Positions 59,764 to 64,000 of a DNA stretch of 64,000 nucleotides are shown here, in pieces. The DNA is from Mangifera indica (Eukaryota; Streptophyta; Magnoliopsida; Sapindales; Anacardiaceae). The DNA is taken from the NCBI RefSeq assembly GCF_011075055.1, contig NW_025401201.1:20001-84000 (forward strand). Reading direction: 5' to 3'. The notes under the pieces are model-generated. The model was not told where the DNA came from. It searched no databases and saw only the letters and a list, made by a program, of their open reading frames with translations. The stretch's first letter is position 1. Each line of letters begins with the position of its first letter. Both the position numbers and the translations under genes were made by a program.

Positions 59764-60337
59764 TTTGGTATCAGAGCCTTGGTTTTTGGTGTGATTTGTT
59801 GACTGATTTCTACCTCTCGGAGCTACTATTCACCATCAGAATTTACTTTTCACTATAATGTTACTGTTCACAAAACCTTAATTTGCCAAAAACACAAAAC
59901 CCTTCTTAAACTAAACACATACCAATACTCCCCCCAACCATTAAACACTTATAACCATTAGCCTTTACCCACTAGCCATTACCAGAAAATGTCCCATAAA
60001 AGAACTTCAGCCTCATCCTTGGGAATTTGCCCACATGTCACTAAAAGAAGAGGTCAAAGGAGAACTTAAGGCCATTAGGGACCAAATGAATCAAATGATG
60101 CAAATGATGAGAGACTTGACCCTCACTCAAAGCTAAATACCCCCTCCTCCACCTCACCCAACCCAACCACATCACCCAAGAAGACATATTAGACCTTCCC
60201 CTCCTCCTCCTAGACATACTAGGGAGGAATTGATAATTCATGATGACTTAAGTGAGGAAGAACAAGAGAGGCCACCTATGAGAGAAAAGGATGATGATAG
60301 GGGCTTAAAGATTGAAATTCCATAATTCGAAGGGAGC

Positions 60338-61683
60338 ATGAGTCCAGATGATTTTGTTGATTGGTTACATGCTATAGAGAGAGTTTTTGAATATAAGGGC
60401 TATTCGGATGAGAAGAAATGTAAGCTTGCCATCTTGAAATTCAAGGATTATGCATCCTTGTGGTGGGAAAATCCTAAGAAGCAAAGGGAAAGGGATGGTA
60501 AAGAGAGAGTGAGATCTTGGGAGAAACTAAAGAAGCTTATAAAGAGAAGATTCCTCTCGGACAACCATAAACAAGATCTTTACCTTAAGCTACACACCCT
60601 TAAGCAAGGAAGTGATGGAGTAGAGCATTACATAAGGGTGTTTGAGAAGTTATTAATGAGGAGTGAGCTGCTGGAAGTAAAGGAGCAAACCGTTGCAAGA
60701 TTTATTGGAGGATTGAATCAAGACATTGCTCATATGGTGGAGTTGCAACCATATTGCACTTTTGAAGATGTGTGTAAGTTGGCTATCAAAGTGGAGAAGG
60801 AAAAGAAGGCCATGAAGCCCATGGTTTCCAAGTCATTCTCCAAAGGGACATTATTTAACAAAAGCATATCTTTTACCAAGGGAACTACCTTCCATAAAGG
60901 TTCCCCATCTTACACAAATGTTGTTGATTCTTCTTCCAAGGAGAAAGGCAAGAAAAAATGGTGGAACCAATTATGGACAAGCCTAACATGGAGAAGACCA
61001 ACCTCTCGAACAAAAAGTGCTTTAAATGCCAAGGCTATGGACACTTCCAAGCTGAATGCCCTAATAAGAGAGTTTTATCCTTGATGGAGATACAAGCAAT
61101 TGAGGAGTCTCTTCAAGAAGAAGAAGAAAGTGAAGTTTCCAACAATGAAAGCGATGAAGCCAACAAGGAAGAAGAAGAAATTCTACAAGGAGCTGATGAA
61201 GGAGAGTTGCTAGTTATTATGAGAGCTTTGCATGCCAAGCCTCTTCCCCATGAAGAGCAAAGACTCCACATTTTTCAATCAAGGTGCACCATTGGAGGTA
61301 AAGTGTGTTCTTTAATTATTGATAGTGGGAGTTGTGCAAATGTGGTCTCATCCACCTTAGTAGACAAACTTGGGTTATCCACCATGTCACACCCTCAACC
61401 ATACAAACTACAATGGTTGAGTAATGGAACCAGCCTACAAGTTGCAAGGCAAGTGCTTATTTCCTTCTCCATTGGCAATCATTATAATGATAAGTTTTTG
61501 TGTGATGTGATTCCTATGGATGCTTGTCACTTGTTATTGGGAAGACCTTGGCAATTTGATAGGGAAGTGAAGCATGATGGCAAGAAGAACACTTACTCCT
61601 TTAAATTCAATGGCAAGACTATCACTTTAACTCCTCTTAGTCCACAACAAGTTCATAAAGCTACTAAGGGAAAAGAAGTCTAG
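60338..61683 (+). pseudogene. gag: Gag-protease, unit 20, frameshifted
   Basis: The frame is intact through the gag domain but one G is missing in GGCAAGAAAAAATGG near 60952. The first frame runs out of register to 61084; the zinc knuckle and protease lie in the other frame, open from 60958 to 61683. The break separates Gag from the nucleocapsid and protease parts. Confidence 0.85.
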
Positions 61684-61768
61684 AAAGAGAGGTTGTTTAT
61701 GAATGGTCAGCAAGTGGAGGGTAGCCATCTTAAGGATTTGAGGGCAAATCCTTCTCAACCGGGGAGGA

Positions 61769-62749
61769 TGATGTATACGCGGCTCTATTGTCATTTTTGG
61801 GTTCCAAGCCATCCTTAAGTCTCCATGCAACCTTTGAAGCCAAGAAGAATGAAGTTCTAGCAAATCCCAAGCCAAAGGAAGCATTGCACCTTCAATTTCG
61901 GCCCAAAACCACTTTTGCATATAGTCTTATTACATCCACCCAAGGTCCAAATGAATAGCTTGCTCCAATTGATCCAAGAGTGCAACTTTTAAAGTCCATC
62001 AATGGCCCAAACGTCCAAGCATCATTTTTAGAAGCCCAAAGATTGGGTTTAGTTACATTGGAACTAAGTTAGAATTTAGTTGTTTTAGTTAGGAAACATC
62101 ATTCCTAAAGTTAAGGAAAAAGCAACTAACTTTTGTCTTTAGTTAATTACTATGTGTGGGCTTGGTTTAGAATGAACGGCTTAGCTTAATTCATGCCATT
62201 TTAGTTGACTTTTGTGGAAATATTGTATCATTGCCATCCATGCCTCCTGTATAAAGGGGTGGATCTTCATTTGCAAAAGGTTTTTGGTTTTGCTCTTGAA
62301 TGAAAATTTGAAGAAAGCTTGTTGGCTTTTTTTTCTCATTTCCTTTATCCAATCATTCTTGGTGGAAGATTGGTGGTGGACGACCCCAAGGTTGTTGGAA
62401 CTTTCCTTTATGCCTTGGTTAATTTTCTTGTTGCCATTGAAATCCAAAGTGTGAAGATTTGAATGTGCGTTGTATGCCTTGGGTACTGTTCACAGTGTGT
62501 GATTTTGCAATTTACAGTTTTTGCCAGCAAACTTTGAAGCTAGTTTTGAATGCCTTTTTGATTAAGTTGTGGTTGACATTATATACCGTTAGAAAGCTCT
62601 TTGAATGCTTTTTCCAATGATATATAATTTGCATGATTAGGAGGTCATTTGATTGGATAAAATTGAAGAAAAATTGTTGTTGTGCCAAATGAATAGTAAC
62701 TTCCAGAATTTAGTTTGTGTTGTTGCATTGTCTTGATGGAAATGCACCA
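61769..62749 (+). repeat. LTR 21
   Basis: 981 bases. It has its own U3 form (GAAGCCCAAAGATTGGGTTTAG near 62032), AAGGAAAAAGC near 62120 (others AAGGAAAGAGC), and one-base losses at GTGGAAA (near 62217) and GATAAAATTG (near 62662). It is the most diverged LTR after LTR 1. Primer site at 62752. Confidence 0.9.
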
Positions 62750-63321
62750 TTTGGTATCAGAGCCTTGGTTTTTGGTGTGATTTGTTGACTGATTTCTACC
62801 TCTCGGAGCTACTATTCACCATCAGAATTTACTTTTCACTATAATGTTATGTTCACAAAACCTTAATTTGCCAAAAACACAAAACCCTTCTTAAACTAAA
62901 CACATACCAATACTCCCCCCAACCATTAAACACTTATAACCATTAGCCTTTACCTACTAGCCATTACCAGAAATGTCCCATAAAAGAACTTCAGCCTCAT
63001 CCTTGGGAATTTGCCCACATGTCACTAAAAGAAGAGGTCAAAGGAGAACTTAAGGCCATTAGGGACCAAATGAATCAAATGATGCAAATGATGAGAGACT
63101 TGACCCTCACTCAAAGCTAAATACCCCCTCCTCCACCTCACCCAACCCAACCACATCACCCAAGAAGACATATTAGACCTTCCCCTCCTCCTCCTAGACA
63201 TACTAGGGAGGAATTGATAATTCATGATGACTTAAGTGAGGAAGAACAAGAGAGGCCACCTATGAGAGAAAAGGATGATGATAGGGGCTTAAAGATTGAA
63301 ATTCCATAATTCGAAGGGAGC

Positions 63322-64000
63322 ATGAGTCCAGATGATTTTGTTGATTGGTTACATGCTATAGAGAGAGTTTTGAATATAAGGGCTATTCGGATGAGAAGAA
63401 ATGTAAGCTTGCCATCTTGAAATTCAAGGATTATGCATCCTTGTGGTGGGAAAATCCTAAGAAGCAAAGGGAAAGGGATGGTAAAGAGAGAGTGAGATCT
63501 TGGGAGAAACTAAAGAAGCTTATAAAGAGAAGATTCCTCTCGGACAACCATAAACAAGATCTTTACCTTAAGCTACACACCCTTAAGCAAGGAAGTGATG
63601 GAGTAGAGCATTACATAAGGGTGTTTGAGAAGTTATTAATGAGGAGTGAGCTACTGGAAGCAAAGGAGCAAACCGTTGCAAGATTTATTGGAGGATTGAA
63701 TCAAGACATTGCTCATATGGTGGAGTTGCAACCATATTGCACTTTTGAAGATGTGTGTAAGTTGGCTATCAAAGTGGAGAAGGAAAAGAAGGCCATGAAA
63801 CCCGTGGTTTCCAAGTCACTCTCCAAAGGGACATTATTTAACAAAAGCATATCTTTTACCAAGGGAACTACCTTCCATAAAGGTTCCCCATCTTACACAA
63901 ATGTTGTTGATTCTTTTTCCAAGGAAAAAGGCAAGGAAAAAATGGTGGAACCAATTATGGACAAGCCTAACATGGAGAAGACCAACCTCTTGAACAAAAA
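63322..64000 (+). pseudogene. gag: Gag, unit 21, frameshifted and cut by window end
   Basis: ATG at 63322 starts the usual frame, but one T is missing in GAGAGTTTTGAAT (near 63368-63371), which shifts the frame after about 16 codons. The DNA continues as gag to the window end, just before the zinc knuckle. It has several differences not seen in other units: CTACTGGAAGCAAAGG near 63652, AAACCCGTGG near 63799, AAGTCACTCTCC near 63813, TCTTTTTCC near 63914 and CTCTTGAAC near 63988. The leader also lost single bases (TGTTATGTTC near 62849, CAGAAATGTCC near 62970). Confidence 0.85.

Larger units (their letters stand above)
2052..64000 (+). mobile_element. Tandem array of LTR-sharing non-autonomous Ty3/gypsy elements
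   Basis: Twenty-one LTRs and 20 complete internal regions (a 21st is cut by the window end) alternate head to tail, so each LTR serves both as the 3' LTR of one element and the 5' LTR of the next. LTR starts are 2101, 5063, 8027, 11001, 13975, 16949, 19927, 22907, 25896, 28885, 31874, 34863, 37852, 40833, 43822, 46809, 49798, 52796, 55785, 58779 and 61769. Unit lengths in order are 2962, 2964, 2974 (three), 2978, 2980, 2989 (five), 2981, 2989, 2987, 2989, 2998, 2989, 2994 and 2990. An isolated element would be about 4.0 kb. Gag and protease are present; reverse transcriptase, RNase H and integrase are not. Family assignment rests on the gag type, zinc knuckle, retropepsin motif and initiator-Met primer site. 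A chromovirus-like lineage is plausible but cannot be settled without reverse transcriptase. Confidence 0.93.

Noticed and set aside
2052..64000. CRISPR-like regular repetition
   Set aside because: The repeat unit is about 3 kb and coding, in plant DNA, with no short repeats and unique spacers.

Overview
The window is plant nuclear DNA, probably from a flowering plant. It is dominated by a head-to-tail array of one defective Ty3/gypsy-type LTR retrotransposon. The evidence is a repeated primer-binding site complementary to plant initiator-tRNA-Met (TGGTATCAGAGC), a purine tract directly before each LTR, and a Gag-protease reading frame with a CX2CX4HX4C zinc knuckle and a retropepsin Asp-Ser-Gly site. 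I found no host gene, tRNA, rRNA or CRISPR array. I cannot name the species.

Layout. Positions 1-2051 are AT-rich flanking DNA without a credible gene. They hold two copies of a repeat module (1-758 and 965-2050) built from a roughly 0.3 kb monomer, separated by about 200 bases seen only once. At 2051/2052 the flank stops and retroelement sequence starts, not at an LTR end but 49 bases upstream of one. From there to 64000 the sequence is (LTR, internal region) repeated: 21 LTRs of about 0.98 kb, 20 complete internal regions and one cut by the window edge. Neighbouring units share a single LTR and all point the same way. Unit length runs from 2962 to 2998 bases, most often 2989.

Each unit contains an LTR with a TATA box, a primer-binding site, a leader of about 245 bases rich in A and C, a gag start broken by two in-frame stops, a long gag-protease frame (443-448 codons where intact), a third in-frame stop, a short remnant of the 3' end of pol, and a purine tract. 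Reverse transcriptase, RNase H and integrase are absent. The element is therefore non-autonomous, similar in layout to what have been called TR-GAG elements. All units share the same stops and the same pol deletion, so the amplified founder was already defective. The array most likely grew by unequal exchange or from circular DNA rather than by repeated transposition.

Units are nearly identical but carry informative variants. Four sites show indels. Two of these have intermediate-length alleles exactly at the boundary between blocks of the array. Many single-base differences are C/T or G/A changes at CpG. Variants are shared between non-adjacent units in a mosaic. The right-hand units (19-21) carry several one-base deletions that break the frame and may be real decay or consensus error. 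All function is inferred from sequence; nothing shows that any unit is expressed.
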